Origin: Tamarix chinensis
Lineage: Eukaryota > Streptophyta > Magnoliopsida > Caryophyllales > Tamaricaceae
Assembly (NCBI GenBank): GCA_030549775.1
Contig: CM060175.1
Coordinates: 6,758,564-6,822,563 of the forward strand
Reading direction: 5' to 3'
DNA: 64,000 nucleotides
Part shown: in pieces, positions 14,281 through 26,479 of the stretch
Layout of the letters: each line of letters begins with the position of its first letter
How positions within the stretch are numbered: the stretch's first letter is position 1
Notes under the pieces: generated by a model
What the model was told of the DNA's origin: nothing
The model's input: the letters and a program-made list of their open reading frames with translations, nothing else
Database searches by the model: none
Position numbers and translations under genes: made by a program

Positions 14281-14840
14281 ATTGTGAGATCATGAGTTAT
14301 ATTTGTCTATGTAGTCTAACATGCATTGCTATGTACATATGTTCAAAGAAGTTTGGAGCCAAAAAGTGATCAAAGGAGAAAACAAAAGGGTTTGTGTTAG
14401 TTAACAAAACTCGTGCTTTCTTATTATACTTAGTCCTGTATTATTTTGGCAAAAGTCAAAGTTCTTGAAAAAAATACTAGGCACCCATATTTATTAGCAT
14501 GGATTGTGTTTTTCCTATTTTATATTGTTCTTTTAAGTCAGTTAAGTAATTTAATAAATAAGTAGTGTATGAAAACCTAGTGAGTGTGGTATGCAATTGA
14601 GACTGTCAAAACTCTCTCTTATTGTATTCTCCTATGTTTTTGAGAGAATTGTGCACTAAGTGATGTTGTAAGGATTGTTTGATTCTCTTTATAATTGCTA
14701 GTATTGTATGAAATAAAGATCATAGTTGTTTCCCTAATTGCTATTGTGTTTTGATAATTTTCTCAATTAGATCTTAAAAATTTTCAATTGCTTGTTAGAT
14801 CAACTCTTGGGCATTCACATCTAGTGAATTTTTTCCTATA
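14281..14840 (+). repeat. Copia 3' LTR
   Basis: It starts TGTGAGATCATGAG directly after a purine-rich run and ends TTTTTTCCTATA. Length is about 560 bp. Its two ends match 2194-2282 and 11690-11939; the middle portion is absent from the split 5' LTR. Confidence 0.75.
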
Positions 14841-15434
14841 GTATATACCCTATAGAGAGTACATATACTTAAGAATGTGGACATTGAGGTTTTAATATTG
14901 ATGATTGTTATGTCGTGTGGCTTCCTTAGCAAGATTTGCCTTGGAATTGAGTAGTTTGATTTTGGTAACACTTCCTTGATGATCATTATCTTATATTATA
15001 GGATTTTATTTCTCTCAAGAATTAATAAAACGAATTGGATTGGAACTAGATTAGACAACCTTCACCAATCTATAACAGTAACCCTCTTTTGCTTCAAGAC
15101 AATCACTAAAGAGTTAAGGAGATGAATGAAAATGGAGAGAACAAGAGGAGAGGGGCTCTACACCAAGGAAGAAAACCCAAGAATAAACACAATTAAGAAG
15201 AAGAAGAAGAAGAAGAAGAGAGGAGAGAGCAACGTTGAAGTGTAAAAAAATTAGTCAAGTGTATAATGATCAACCAAAGGGCACCACTCCTTATAGTTGT
15301 GGAAAATGGCTATGCGAGAGGGAGAGAAATTAGATGGGAAGTTGCTTGCAAGCAAGATGAGTGATGGGAGTGATTGCCATAGGTGATAGAGTTCATGAGA
15401 GAGTTGGTATCAAAATTTGGGGGTATTACAGTTA
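14841..15434. other. Intergenic with remnant of a TGTAATACCCCC-type LTR
   Basis: No gene. A GAA-type run lies at 15195-15220. At 15417-15431 the sequence AATTTGGGGGTATTACAG is the reverse complement of the terminus that opens copy C, so this is probably the truncated end of an inverted giant LTR. The frame at 15383-15574 is a microsatellite translation. Confidence 0.45.
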
Positions 15435-15697
15435 GTATTAAAATTCATATTTTATATTATTATTATTATTATTACTATTATTATTATTATTTTCATATTA
15501 TTTTTATCATTATCAAAATTACTCATGAAAATAAATTGAGGAGAACAACCCTAAATGTGACATCTCTTAATTAATGCAAATGTTGTTAAAAATTTGTCGT
15601 TCAAGGATGAATACATCTTGATATTATTTGTTTGTGAGAGTAATAATATCTCAGCATAGATATTAGGATTTTTTTTATCATAATTAAATTATTATCT
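15435..15697. repeat. Duplicated ELIP-upstream segment, left copy
   Basis: About 260 bp here match 31715-31970 in the same orientation. Shared landmarks are TATCAAAATYACTCATG (15511 and 31803), GAAATTTGTCGTTCAA-like sequence, and ATTATCTC (15690 and 31963). Beyond ATTATCTC the second copy is interrupted by a LINE. Confidence 0.75.
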
Positions 15698-15736
15698 CTT
15701 TGCAAGTACTATGATTGATTCTTAATTAAACGTTTA

Positions 15737-15990
15737 GGCCTTGTTTGGGTAAAGTACTTCTTGGAGAAGTTTTATTAAAAAAATATTTTTAATCCTTACT
15801 AACCTAAATATTTTATTTGATTATCCTAAAATAGAATTTGGATATAGATTTTTTAGAAGTTTTAAAATTCATAATAAAATCTTAGTAAATGAATGTCTAG
15901 TGTATTTGTATAGCTTCATGGATAAAGATAACAAAATATTATAAATATTTTATCCAAATTCTTTGCATAAAAATATCCAAACAAAAAATA
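15737..15990. mobile_element. Possible MITE upstream of ELIP
   Basis: The left end reads GGCCTTGTTTGGGTAAAG and the right end contains ATATCCAAACAA near 15973-15984, giving short imperfect inverted termini around TTGTTTGG(A/G)TA. GGCCTTGTTTGG is a familiar MITE-type terminus in plants. I could not confirm a target-site duplication. Confidence 0.35.
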
Positions 15991-16160
15991 ATCTAATTCT
16001 TTATTTAAAGGATGAATTTGGACCGTGTAATTTAAATTATGAATTACTTTTAAAATTTTATGATTTTAAAAATAAAAAAATTACAGAATTATTCTTCCAA
16101 TAAGCCATAAATTATCTTTGATTTATCTCAACTTAAAGAATTAATCTGAAACCAAGTGAT

Positions 16161-16693
16161 TTGGCCAAGAGCCAGTAGAAAATGCTGAAGTAATACACGT
16201 ATATCAATTAAGAAATCTATGGAACGCAAGCGCAGTGCAGCAAAAGTTGTGGTTAGATATTTCCAAACTTCAATAAAAGCTCAACGGTTCACGTGTCCAT
16301 TACGTGCCCAATGTGACCTTGTATGATACGGCAAGACGGTGACAAAAGAAGGAAAAGGAAAAGGAATCACCACAACTTTGACCACGACGAACGATCTTGG
16401 CCTCAAATATAGCGGCCAAAGACACGGTGGTAGCAACGTGTGATGATTGATGAATCCCTCGAATATCAATACGTGTGTGTGGGCATATCAATCCACGTGA
16501 ACGTTGTTACTTTTTCAGACGTGGAGCTAAAATTCCCGACACTTGGCTCGCACTTCTTGGCCTATAAAATACTTGGAGCATACCTCACTTAAACTTAAAC
16601 CCAAGTGATCGAGTACATTGCATATTATCCCATATCAGAGATTGCCACAGCCTTAATCAAAAGCTACGTCTCAAAAGAAAATCATCCCAAACA
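16161..16693 (+). promoter_or_regulatory. ELIP promoter and 5' leader
   Basis: Two CACGTG G-boxes lie at 16290-16295 and 16494-16499. Further ACGTG cores occur at about 16302, 16436, 16471 and 16519. TATAAA is at 16563-16568, about 130 bp before the ATG, and the leader ends AAACAATGG, a good plant start context. G-box and ACGT elements are bound by bZIP factors such as HY5 and fit the known light and stress induction of ELIPs. Much of this region is duplicated at 35093-36080. Confidence 0.75.
16563..16568 (+). promoter_or_regulatory. TATA box of ELIP
   Basis: TATAAA inside CCTATAAAATA, at the right distance from the ATG for a leader of about 100 bases. Confidence 0.75.
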
Positions 16694-17470
16694 ATGGCAA
16701 TGACTGGTCCTGCTTCAGCCATGCAATCTTTTGCAGTAAGCCCACTTGGTCGCGTAACAAGCAGCCACTCGAGTCTCACACCAGTAATTCCGTCACTAAG
16801 GTTTGCACCTCGAGTACAAACGAAGGTCGGCCTTCAAGTTCGGTGTATGGCCGAGGTAGGTTTCCATATTATTGTACAAGTATTTTTTTTTTCGTTGGCA
16901 TAAAAATATTATTATTTGGGAAATAATGTCCTTCACAACTTGATCTCTTGAACCCATTATAACCGTTTTTGTTTTTTTGGTGTTATTATTATTACTTTAT
17001 AAATACAAAAAATGACTGCTTAGATGAAGAAGTTCAGGAATTAACTTTTTTTAATGACTTTTAATTTATTTGTAAATTGCGTACAGGATAAAAATCAAGG
17101 GGAAACACTGAGGACGAAAACAAAAACAAGCACAAGCCTCGTAGATATCTTCGCCTTTAGCGGGCCGGCACCAGAGCGGATTAATGGTAGACTTGCTATG
17201 ATAGGGTTTGTTGCTGCAATTGCAGTTGAGTATTCCAAAGGTTCAGATCTCTTTCTGCAAATCTCTAATGGAGGGATAGGATGGTTCTTAGGAACTAGTG
17301 TCCTCCTCTCCGCTGCATCTTTAGTGCCCTTGTTGAAAGGAGTGAGTGCGGAAGAGAAATCAGATGGTGTCATGACGTCTGATGCTGAGTTGTGGAATGG
17401 CAGATTTGCTATGGTTGGACTCATTGCCTTAGCCGTTACGGAATATGTTACCGGTAGTGCTCTTGTGTAA
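16694..17470 (+). CDS. ELIP: Early light-induced protein, chloroplastic (two exons)
   Basis: Exon 1 is 16694-16855 (54 codons). A GT-AG intron occupies 16856-17086 in phase 0, and exon 2 is 17087-17470 including TAA, giving 181 residues. Residues 1 to about 50 form a Ser/Arg-rich chloroplast transit peptide ending near VRCMAE. Three membrane helices follow at about 84-104, 118-138 and 153-175. Helices 1 and 3 carry the chlorophyll-binding LHC signatures ERINGRLAMIG and ELWNGRFAMVG. ELIPs bind chlorophyll and carotenoid in the thylakoid membrane and protect against photo-oxidation under strong light, cold or drying. The Pro-rich linker usual between transit peptide and helix 1 is absent, replaced by a Thr/Lys-rich LRTKTKTSTS, so the protein is slightly short. 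All key residues are intact. It is the only host gene I can support here. A minus-strand frame at 17095-17424 is its shadow. Confidence 0.95.
16856..17086 (+). other. ELIP intron 1
   Basis: 231 bp, T-rich, with GTAGGT at the donor and GTACAG at the acceptor. Removing it joins GAG to GAT and keeps the frame. An in-frame stop follows the donor, so the unspliced frame would end at 16903. Confidence 0.9.
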
Positions 17471-17561
17471 ATATGGAATTCGATTGGGTTTCTGGAGAAA
17501 CATGCACGGGATCATGAATGTAATTATATTTCATCCATTGGTGATTAGTTTTGGGGGAATT

Positions 17562-17621
<60 letters not shown>

Positions 17622-17740
17622 CACTCATATTTCATATGTTATTATATGGAAATAGACCATGCTTATGTGTAGGTAACATTGTAACAAACTATCAATGAGA
17701 TAAATGAAGTCTTTTTCTTCTTTTTCTGATACTAATTTCC
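17471..17740 (+). other. ELIP 3' flank with AT/AC microsatellite
   Basis: The probable 3' UTR. An (AT)n run at 17564-17611 followed by (AC)n to about 17624 lies 95 bp past the stop. AATGAGATAAATGAAG near 17692 could serve as a loose polyadenylation signal. Confidence 0.5.
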
Positions 17741-18437
17741 TTACTATATATCATACATATGCGATTGAACATTATGTATACTATGTACTTATACAATTGC
17801 ATAATAATTTCTGGACACAAAAGATTTAATATTCTTCCTACAACTAAGATAATTAGAATGCAAATTCTACTTATGATTTATTTGGAAGCTAATTTGAAGA
17901 CTAATGATCTGATCATAAAATCGAATTTTACAATCATAAAATCCTTAAAAAAACCATAAAAATATGACATTTATATGCATATATATTATAAACAACATAT
18001 TTTAAATTAAAAGAATACAAAAATTACATTCTTAAACTCTTATATAATCATTGATTGACTTGTAGTAACGACTAGCATACATTGTTAAATTTTTTTATAT
18101 ATATATTAGGACCTGTATTAAGTTAACAATATAAAAAAAATAAATTCTCAAATAAAAAGTTAAAATTACTATGAGATTATGGATAAAGGTAATATACAAC
18201 TCATTTTATTCATAATATACTATATTTTTAGCATTAATACAACACAAAAAATAAAGAAAATGGATGATAATGGAAGCAACAACAAGAGGACAATATTTTC
18301 TTTTATTTAAGAGAATAAGAACCAGAAAAAAATTATATCATCTTTTAGAAATTTGATGAATTAATATAAAATAATAATAATAATAAAATAAGTTTTGGTC
18401 ATATTCACACACATTAAGTTATTATATGAATCATGTG
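17741..18437. other. AT-rich intergenic, no gene
   Basis: Very AT-rich. The frame at 17759-17959 has no recognisable similarity. No other feature seen. Confidence 0.5.
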
Positions 18438-18840
18438 TGATGCATGGCGGAATAGGATGTTCTAGAACAGTTTATGTGATTTTATGATGATAAAAAAATG
18501 ATGATTTATATAATAAGGATATAGATGAAGAATCACAGAGTAATTTTTCAAACTAATTTTGAAAGCATTATATATATCTATATTACTCTCAAGTGATCTA
18601 TAATAAAAAAAAAACACTCAATAAAGTTCACTAGATAACTTTATACAAGTCCATCCAAAAGTATAGTGGGTTTCTAAATTGTCATTCACACATAATTGAT
18701 AATGTAGAGAAGAACTCATACATAGAACACATTTTACCAAAACTCAAATTCCACCTTCATCATTTAACCTCCTCACTAATAAGATAAACTAAATCTAAAT
18801 AATATAAACACTTTTAATAAAATTACTATTCATAATACTA
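18438..18840 (-). repeat. 3' LTR of the TRIM-like element
   Basis: Matches 19514 onward by the blocks listed for the parent element; the right boundary is uncertain because the repeats diverge in AT-rich sequence. Confidence 0.55.
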
Positions 18841-19498
18841 TTTACATAAATAGTAACTCCAATAAATTCTATGATAATAATAATTAAATCCTACTAAAAT
18901 CTTAATAAGATAAAATACATAGTAAGATAAAAGACAAGTCTTATTTAACTTCTTAATCATTAAGGAAACTAATTAACTAAATAATATTTTAATAAAATTA
19001 TCAAATAAGTAAATAATAATCTAATTAATAAATGTGAAAAGATAATGTCATCACTAATGCTAATCATGACATGCTTTATACGTTCATGTGTAAATATTCA
19101 GTTTGACACAAGTATAGTAAAATTATCATAATTTTATGTAGAAAACTTAGATTTGTGATCCAAAAAATGTGTTAGACTCCTGATTCAATAAGCTTTCTAA
19201 TAACATCCATACTATTTGGTGAATATGTTTTCTCCCATTTTGAATTTTGATTCTTCTCAACATGATTTGTAAATTAATATTCAAAGACTTTGAATGCTTC
19301 TACATCTTTCTCCCTTTATTTAAACAAAGTTGTCCTCAAATTTGCTTCTTGAATCAATCTTGAGTAGATCTTGATCAAATATTCAAGTAAAGAGTGGGTA
19401 TTTCATGAATTTTGAAACAAAAACTCAAATCTTAACTAAATCTCAAATCAATTAGTCTTCTTGGATCATTAATGTTCTTGGAAGATCTTCAAATATGA

Positions 19499-19510
19499 GC
19501 TGTAATACCA
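19499..19510 (-). other. Primer-binding site of the TRIM-like element
   Basis: The minus strand reads TGGTATTACAGC, 10 of 12 identical to the Met-tRNA complement TGGTATCAGAGC, three bases inside the LTR edge at 19514. Confidence 0.65.
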
Positions 19511-19513
19511 AAC

Positions 19514-20045
19514 TGATGCATAGAGGAACCACTGGTTTGGTGAATGGATGGTTTGATGGATGAATTAAATAAAACTGATCTAAATTATGGTCATAGGGTA
19601 GGAATAAAAATGAAGAATCACAAAAAGCAATTATTCAAACTAGTTTTGAAAGCCTCACATAAATAAGTCTCAAAGGATCTCTAATAAAGAAACACACAAT
19701 AAACTTTACTAGATAACTTTAAACAAGCCTACTAGATAACTCTAAACAAGCCTATAAAGGAAAATTATAGAGGGATTCTAAATTATCACTCACATAAATA
19801 AAATAATTTAGAGAAATGTCTTGTTTATAACTCACACAGATAATGCAAATGTGGAACAACAAAATTCACATAGGATTTCAACCGGAGAAAACTTGATTCA
19901 ATAACTCAATTCAACTATCACCATGTAAAAATTATGTGAGTATACATGGGGTATTTATATGCTAACATCTACCTCTTTATATAACCTCCTTACTAACCAA
20001 ATGTAAATAAAATAAAAAACTTTACTAAATAAATTACTATTTATG
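19514..20045 (-). repeat. 5' LTR of the TRIM-like element
   Basis: Begins with TG directly beside the primer-binding site and repeats the blocks of 18438-18840. An internal duplication of CTAGATAACT is visible near 19710-19740. The outer end is approximate. Confidence 0.55.
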
Positions 20046-20640
20046 TGAAAAATATTTAATTATTTTAATTTTGATTGGTTTTATGGATTTGTCAATGATT
20101 TTGAGTTCATATTAGAATTTAATTAATCGTTTTCGTTGCATAGATAAATTTGTTCACGAACAAGATTTTATTATACTCATATGATTTTGATTTCCGTTTA
20201 AAATATATATTTCCATTCTTTCTCGTATTTTAATTTTTAATATTTTAGATTCATTTTTTATTATAACTTCATCATGTGGTTACAAATTTATTTTAGAGTT
20301 ATATTTTGTTATTAAAATATATTATTTAAATTATAAAATTTAATTTAAAATAGTACAATTATTTTAATATTTTTATCCAGAAGAAATATTTTTAACCTTG
20401 AATTTATCTATTTTTTCGAGGTTGTTAAGATCTTCAAAAAGTTTTAAATTAAAAATATTTTCATAATTTATTATGATTTTCTTCCATTTTTCCTCTTTTT
20501 GTTTGTGGAATATCTTTTTCATAAATTAGTTTAATAACTTTTATAATGATTTATACCTTCGAATCCTTATGAAAGGGTTTTCATAAAATGAAATTTAAAT
20601 AACATTTATCTGTAAACTTTTGGTAGGTATTTTATACCAT
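20046..20640. other. AT-rich intergenic, no gene
   Basis: Strongly AT-rich with homopolymer stretches; nothing recognised. Confidence 0.5.
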
Positions 20641-20669
20641 ATTATATATATATGTGTGTGTGTGTGTGT

Positions 20670-20711
<42 letters not shown>

Positions 20712-21180
20712 GATAAGTTCCCCGTATTTTTCCTTTCCTTTTTCTCTCCCCCTCTTTTCTTTTTCTTTTCTTTTCTCTCTCTTCCCTTTCTCTCCTTCTT
20801 GTGTGCAACCCGATTCTCTCCTCCTTTATCCTCTTCCCTACTTTGCTTCTCAAAACCACCACTCCAACCACCTGCCGTATGACCATACCACCGACGGCGC
20901 ACATAATTAGCAACGATGGCCTCAAGGAGCACTGACGATGAGCAGTAGCAGCAATGACTATCGTAGATCGCACCACCAATCCAGCCTCTATGTAGCCACG
21001 ACAAGCCCCAATCGACCACTGGCAAGCTATGCTCGAACTCCGACGAAGTTTTTTCAACCTTCAACCACCCGATTTATATATTCCACTTGCTAAAAGCTTA
21101 CCAAAACCCTAACTTCTAAATTTAGAAATTTTTTATAAATAGGGTTTAATTAAGTTAAAATATTTGTTTAATTATGTGTA
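20641..21180. repeat. TG microsatellite, A-tract and pyrimidine-rich zone
   Basis: A (TG)n run at about 20652-20670, a 29-base A run near 20679-20707, then a T/C-rich stretch to about 20860 followed by a more balanced GC-containing block to 21060. The order resembles the end of the giant LTRs, so this may be a decayed inverted LTR. Overlapping open frames on both strands here are low-complexity. Confidence 0.45.
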
Positions 21181-21905
21181 CATGTATATATATGTGGTAT
21201 GAGTGATTCGGAGTGGTTAATTGTAGTGTATGTGGTTGATTTGTAAAAATCAATATTTTGATCTAGTTATGTCCTGATTTTTTGGATTCATCCAATTAAG
21301 CTATTTTTTATAAATTGGTTATATAATATGTTGTAAAATGTATCTAATTTCATATTATAATTATCAATTTGAGAAATTTATGTAAAATTAATTGGAATTG
21401 AACTTCTAGGTTAAAATCCATGTGTAACAAAAATTGAATTTCACAATTGAGTTGTTTCATTCAATTGATTTTATAATATGCTTTGAAATATATTTAATTT
21501 TATGTTGGAAGTGTTAATTGGGAAAACTTGTGTGAAATCAATAGGAATTGAACTTTTAGTTCAAAACACTTACAGATCTAAATTGGAGTGTGTAATCAAG
21601 TTATTTTATTCAGCTAATTATATAACTTATATTAGAATATATATAATTACAATCCCGAATTGTCAATTTATATATTTTAATGAGAATTGACCGGATTAAC
21701 ATTTCGGAATCAAAAATCCTAATTGTGTTAAATTGGATATATCTTTTATTTTTTTGATCAATTGATTATATAATATATTATAAAATATGTCTAGTTGTAT
21801 TTCTGAACATTCAATTTAAATAAATTAATAAAATTCAATCGAATTGCATTTTTTGGCCTAAAATCTAATATTTCAAATGAAATTATGAAATTGACTATTT
21901 ATATG
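21180..21905. repeat. Diverged tandem array of ~155 bp units
   Basis: At least four units start near 21287, 21451, 21600 and 21740. Each runs through an ATTGATTATATAAYATATT-like block, an AATATRTYTAATT block, a TCAATTTRWRWAA block and a GGAATTGAACTT-like block. A partial unit may precede at about 21180. Units are strongly diverged from each other, so the array is old. Confidence 0.6.
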
Positions 21906-22127
21906 GTTGTTTCCCTAAAGTTGAATTTATAAAAATAGTTAAAATGACCTTAACTGCATTCTAACTCCTTCTATTAGGTTTTGGCTACATTTTTTAAGAA
22001 AGATCATTTGTGTCTCTTTGTTGATTAAATTGTAATACTTGAATTATTGATCAGTAAGGTAGTTTTTTGACCTAGTATTACGATTTCTATCGGCGATTTA
22101 GGAAAACATACTCATAGATTATCAAGG

Positions 22128-22178
<51 letters not shown>

Positions 22179-22315
22179 ATTTAATTAGCTAACTTTGGAT
22201 TTAGGTAAGTCATTACTTACATTTGCTTATGGCAGAATCTAGGATGAATGTTTTCTTGGAGTGGAAGGCGATGAGTATGTTTCATGTCATTTAAGTATGC
22301 CAAGTGCATACTATG
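21906..22315. other. Intergenic with TC/TA microsatellite
   Basis: A (TC)n run passes directly into (TA)n at about 22129-22176. The remainder shows no feature. Confidence 0.5.
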
Positions 22316-23739
22316 TGTAACAACCCCTTTTTTACTACTAAAAATTTTCATTTTGAAAACCTTGCAGAAGTGGATAGCTAATAAACATTTAAGAAAAATA
22401 GGGTGTTACCTCTGTACCTAAAATAGGATAGGCACTAGCCACCCATCCCATGCTTGACATGAGGTTGAGAAACTAAAACCGAACAAACCAATAGTAGTGT
22501 GCACAAAAATTGGTTAGATGATATAAAAAGGAAAACTTCCATATACAAGACCTTGGCGGTTCAAAATATTCGAGTATGTGAGGAAGAAGAAAGTAACTAG
22601 AGTACAAGGTTGAAATTATAGAAAAAGAAAAAATATAAGAAACCCTAAACTCTGGTCCATCAAGGATCTTTCAGGGTCCTTGAATGTTTACACTCTCAGA
22701 ACCCATACCCCACACTGGATTAACCAACTACTGGCCCTTCCTAAAAACCTACACATAGGCCTCTACTTACAGGAATGAGCAACTAATCGAGCAAATGAGC
22801 ACATCTGTATGCTTCGTACTAAGTAAGCCTAGTTACCTCCTCAATGGAGCTACCAACGCACAAGATACTCATGCATATAAGGCATAGGAGCAATTTCCTT
22901 CATACTTCATACAAACATGATACATGTTTTATTACGATCACATTAGGTATAGAAGTTTCGTACCACATATGACTAATCATGCTCAACACCCTAATACTAC
23001 ATCATGGATGTTGGTATACATGATGCAAGTGGAATAATTAAATTAATAATAAGGTTACGATCATCTAGGCACACTAGTTCTTCTACAGGCCATCTTCTCC
23101 GTTACCATTACTTTTCCTCTACTCTAATTTATCTTAAACCACATTCTTATGTGAAATACTTATCCCAATTATTATAAAAATACTCATTCCAATTTTTATC
23201 ATTATTATTGAGCGATGGATTGTACACTACCCTATGGTCTCACATACCATGGAAGCCTATCCAAACTAAGGAAAATAAAGCCTTGGCTAAAGCCAAGTAA
23301 TGATCAATGGACATAAGTCCAGGTCAAAAATAAGTTACCACCAATGGACATAAGTCTCGATTGAAGCCAAAAACTACCTAGATAACTAGACCCTATAGTA
23401 TTGGTACCCCTTAGTATAATATCGGTGTCTAAAGTAGGTAAGGCACTGATGTAATAACCTAAAATTGTAAAAACTAGAATTTAATAATTAATAATTATTT
23501 GAAATAATTTAATTTTGAATTATTAATTTCATTATTTTGTGAAATTTTGATTTATACAAATGGATATGATTATTTAATAAATTAAAATAAATATTTTACT
23601 ATTTTATCATACTCTTTTTATTTAAATAAATTCCCTAAACTATATTTTACTAAAATTATCCTCTTAAATTTATACCTTAAATTTTAAATAAATTAATTTC
23701 TCCATCTAAATAATTTCCGAGCCTAATTCCAAAAATTAT

Positions 23740-24960
23740 TTTATTTTTCTTTTCTCCCTTTTCTTTTTCCTTTTTCCTTCCTTTTTCTTTCCTTTTCCCC
23801 CTTTCCTTATTTTCTTCCTTCCTTGGGCCGCTCGACCCTCTTCATCCTTTCTTCCCTATGCTAGGACACTGGCCTTCTTCCCCCTTCTAGCCCGTTCGAC
23901 GCTACCCCCCTCATTCTGTCTTTTCTTCTTTTTTTCCCCCTAGTTAAGCCAGCCCAACCTTATTCTTTCTTTCTTCCTTCACCTTTATGCACGGGCCGGC
24001 CCACCTCTTTTTTCTCCCCTACCCGACTAGCCTGCCTTCCTCCCACTTCTTCTTCTTCTTCTTCTTCCTTCTTCACCCATCAAACCAAACACCCCTCCCC
24101 CATGCCTACACATGCCTGCAACTCCCCCCCTCTACACCTCTATAGCCTGCCCTCTCTCTCTCTCTCCAGCACTTTTCCTTCCATTTTTAGACATACAATC
24201 CCCTTGCACAGCCTTTCACGTGCCTTCCCCTTTCCCCTTTTTTCTCCTTCTTCCTGCCACCCTACACACCCCGACCTATAGCCCTTCAACCCCATCTAAC
24301 TCGACCTAACATGCCTTCCTCTCCCTCTTCTGTTTTCTTCTTCTCCTTAGCCCATTTTCTCCCTCCCTCAAGTTGTCCTTCTCCCCTATCAAGCCTCTTT
24401 TTCTCCCTTCTTTCCTTCTTCTTCTCCTCCCCTATTTTTGCTTCGCATCCCTCGACCATCGTCTCTGTTGCCCAACCAACCACCACTCGGGCTCCCTTAC
24501 CTCCCCTACTTCCTCGCTTCACCACCTAGCAGTTGCCACTCACACCTATGGCCCACATTTCTCTTCCTTCTTGTTTTCTTCTCCTCTCAGCCCACTACCC
24601 TAAATCACCACCTTGCATCGCCGTCTCCCCTCTCCTATCGCCATCGAAGTCACCCCTCGACCATCTGATACCTCCCTTACCATCTTCCAACCTCAACTTG
24701 TCCAAAATGCCCTTGCAACACCCTCCATTTTCTCTTCTTTTTCCTTCCTTCTTTCTTCTCCCTTCCTTCGCACCTCTTTTCCAACCCTATCACTACCTTC
24801 TCCACCACCTACAACCTGCCACCATTTCTACACCCAGCCCTCCACAACCACCACCAAAACCCTTTTTCTCACCTTTCATCCACCACCTTCTGCCCCTTAT
24901 ATTCTTCCTCTTTCGTACATGCATCCTCATGCTGCATGGGCAACATGAGTGTTGCTGTAT
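23740..24960 (-). repeat. Pyrimidine-rich tract of copy B
   Basis: Dominated by C and T on the plus strand, hence purine-rich on the element's own strand like 7140-8560 and 42080-43310. Several overlapping Pro/Ser/Leu-rich frames (for example 24533-24973) are compositional artefacts. Confidence 0.7.
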
Positions 24961-25589
24961 ATTTTATGTTTAATTAGCTAAGAGTTGAGGTATAATATAT
25001 TTAGTATTAATGTGTATTCAATAAGAATTTTTGATAAAAAAAATATATTCTTTTAATTTTCTACTACTAATATGCTAATTTAGATATTATTCCTAGGTAT
25101 AAAATTTTACTAATCAAGCTTGCAATTTTAACAGGGGTATCGGTAGAGTTTAGTTATTACTGGAAATAAGATAACCATTATACCCTAATAAAATGTGTGG
25201 ATATACGTATGCTAGCACATTAGGGTTTTGGAATATGTTTGTGTACATATTATGTGATGTTAAGCATATCATGATTTGTAATATATGCTATAAGTTGGAA
25301 TGAAAAGCATGCTATATTATGAAATGTGTCATGTGTAGAAATAATGGTTAAGAAAGGAGCCTTATTGTTAATAATGATATTAGATACATGTATATGTCAT
25401 GATAAGTAAATATGGCCATTTGTAGTAGAGATAATGTTAATATAAGCCCTAGGGGGATTTTAGTAATTTTACTTGTACATAGGGTGCGGCTTGAATAAGT
25501 GTGCATGGTAGGTGATAATGGGTATCAATAATGAATAATAATGGTTGTGGTATTAGATGACGCATGTGGACCATGGGTGACAACATTTT

Positions 25590-26060
25590 ATGTGCTAAGG
25601 GTAGTTTGGTAATTTAATAAGTAAGAAGGGTATTTTGGTAATTTGGCAAGAGAAAGGGGGTAATTTGGTAAGTTAGTAAGTAAGAAGGGTATATTAGTAA
25701 TTTTGCATAAGAAAAAGGTAACTTGGAAATTTACAAAAATGATAAATTGGTAATTAAACCACCCAAAGGGGTATTTTGGTAAATTAACAACTAAAAAGGG
25801 TAATTTGGTAATTATACAAGTGTGAAGGGTAATTTGGTAATTATACAAATATGAATGTTATTTTAGTAATTATACAAGTAGAAGGGTATTTTGGTAATTA
25901 TACAACTATGAAGGGTATTATGGTAATTGTACAAGTATGAAGAGTATTTTGGTAATTACACAAGTATGAAGGGTACTTAGATAATTTGGCAAGTAAAAAG
26001 GGTAACTTGAAAATTTTACAAGCAAGAGGAGTATTTTACTAATTCTTTAAGTAAGAAGGG
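25590..26060 (-). repeat. GGTAATTTGGTAATTA tandem zone in copy B
   Basis: Irregular units of about 35-40 bp built on AAGGGTATTTTGGTAATTATA. The matching zone of copy C (about 40660-41420) is the same motif on the other strand (ACCATTTTACCCTTTA). Confidence 0.7.
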
Positions 26061-26479
26061 ATAAATCAATAATTTGCATATAATATGGCCATTGATCTAA
26101 CAAACCTTCATAATAAGCCATAAGGGATATTAAATAATAGAATAAGGGTTTATGGATGTAGTATTACTTGTTTAAGTATAATCATATGTATTATAAGGGT
26201 AAGGGTATTTCAGTAAATTGGTATGAATCATAAGAAAAATGCATGGTGTAGGGTTGAATGGATAAATAAGAGTGTGTTATGATGTTAATTTCATAATCAT
26301 ACAAGAGGTACCTTAATTGTTAATTATGTATGAAAATGTGTGTTAAATGTGCTAGAAGTACATGTTAGGGTTTATGTGTTCAACAACCCTTTGGTGTGTA
26401 GAGTACTTGATTCCATGAATAAGATACGAATAAAATACTAATCACTTAAAGTGGAAGATTATTGAGTCAGACCCATGTT

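Larger units (their letters stand above)
18438..20045 (-). mobile_element. Small two-LTR retrotransposon (TRIM-like), minus strand
   Basis: Two direct repeats start TGATGCATGGCGGAATAGG (18438) and TGATGCATAGAGGAACC (19514) and share successive blocks: GAAGAATCACA, ACTAGTTTTGAAAGC-like, CACTAGATAACTTTA-like and CCTCCTYACTAA. Only about 0.5-0.7 kb separates them, with no coding capacity. A Met-tRNA-type primer-binding site lies at 19499-19510 in minus orientation next to the right-hand repeat, making that the 5' LTR. This fits a terminal-repeat retrotransposon in miniature, diverged and old. The outer ends of the LTRs are approximate. Confidence 0.65.

Noticed and set aside
17095..17424. 109-residue minus-strand frame
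   Set aside because: Shadow of ELIP exon 2.
20632..21064. Two 140-residue minus-strand frames
   Set aside because: They read through a TG run, an A run and a pyrimidine-rich tract; no family match and two frames are equally open.
24112..24973. Several Pro/Ser-rich frames that could suggest a cell-wall protein
   Set aside because: Pyrimidine-rich tract of inverted copy B; several frames open at once, no signal peptide or extensin SPPPP repeats.
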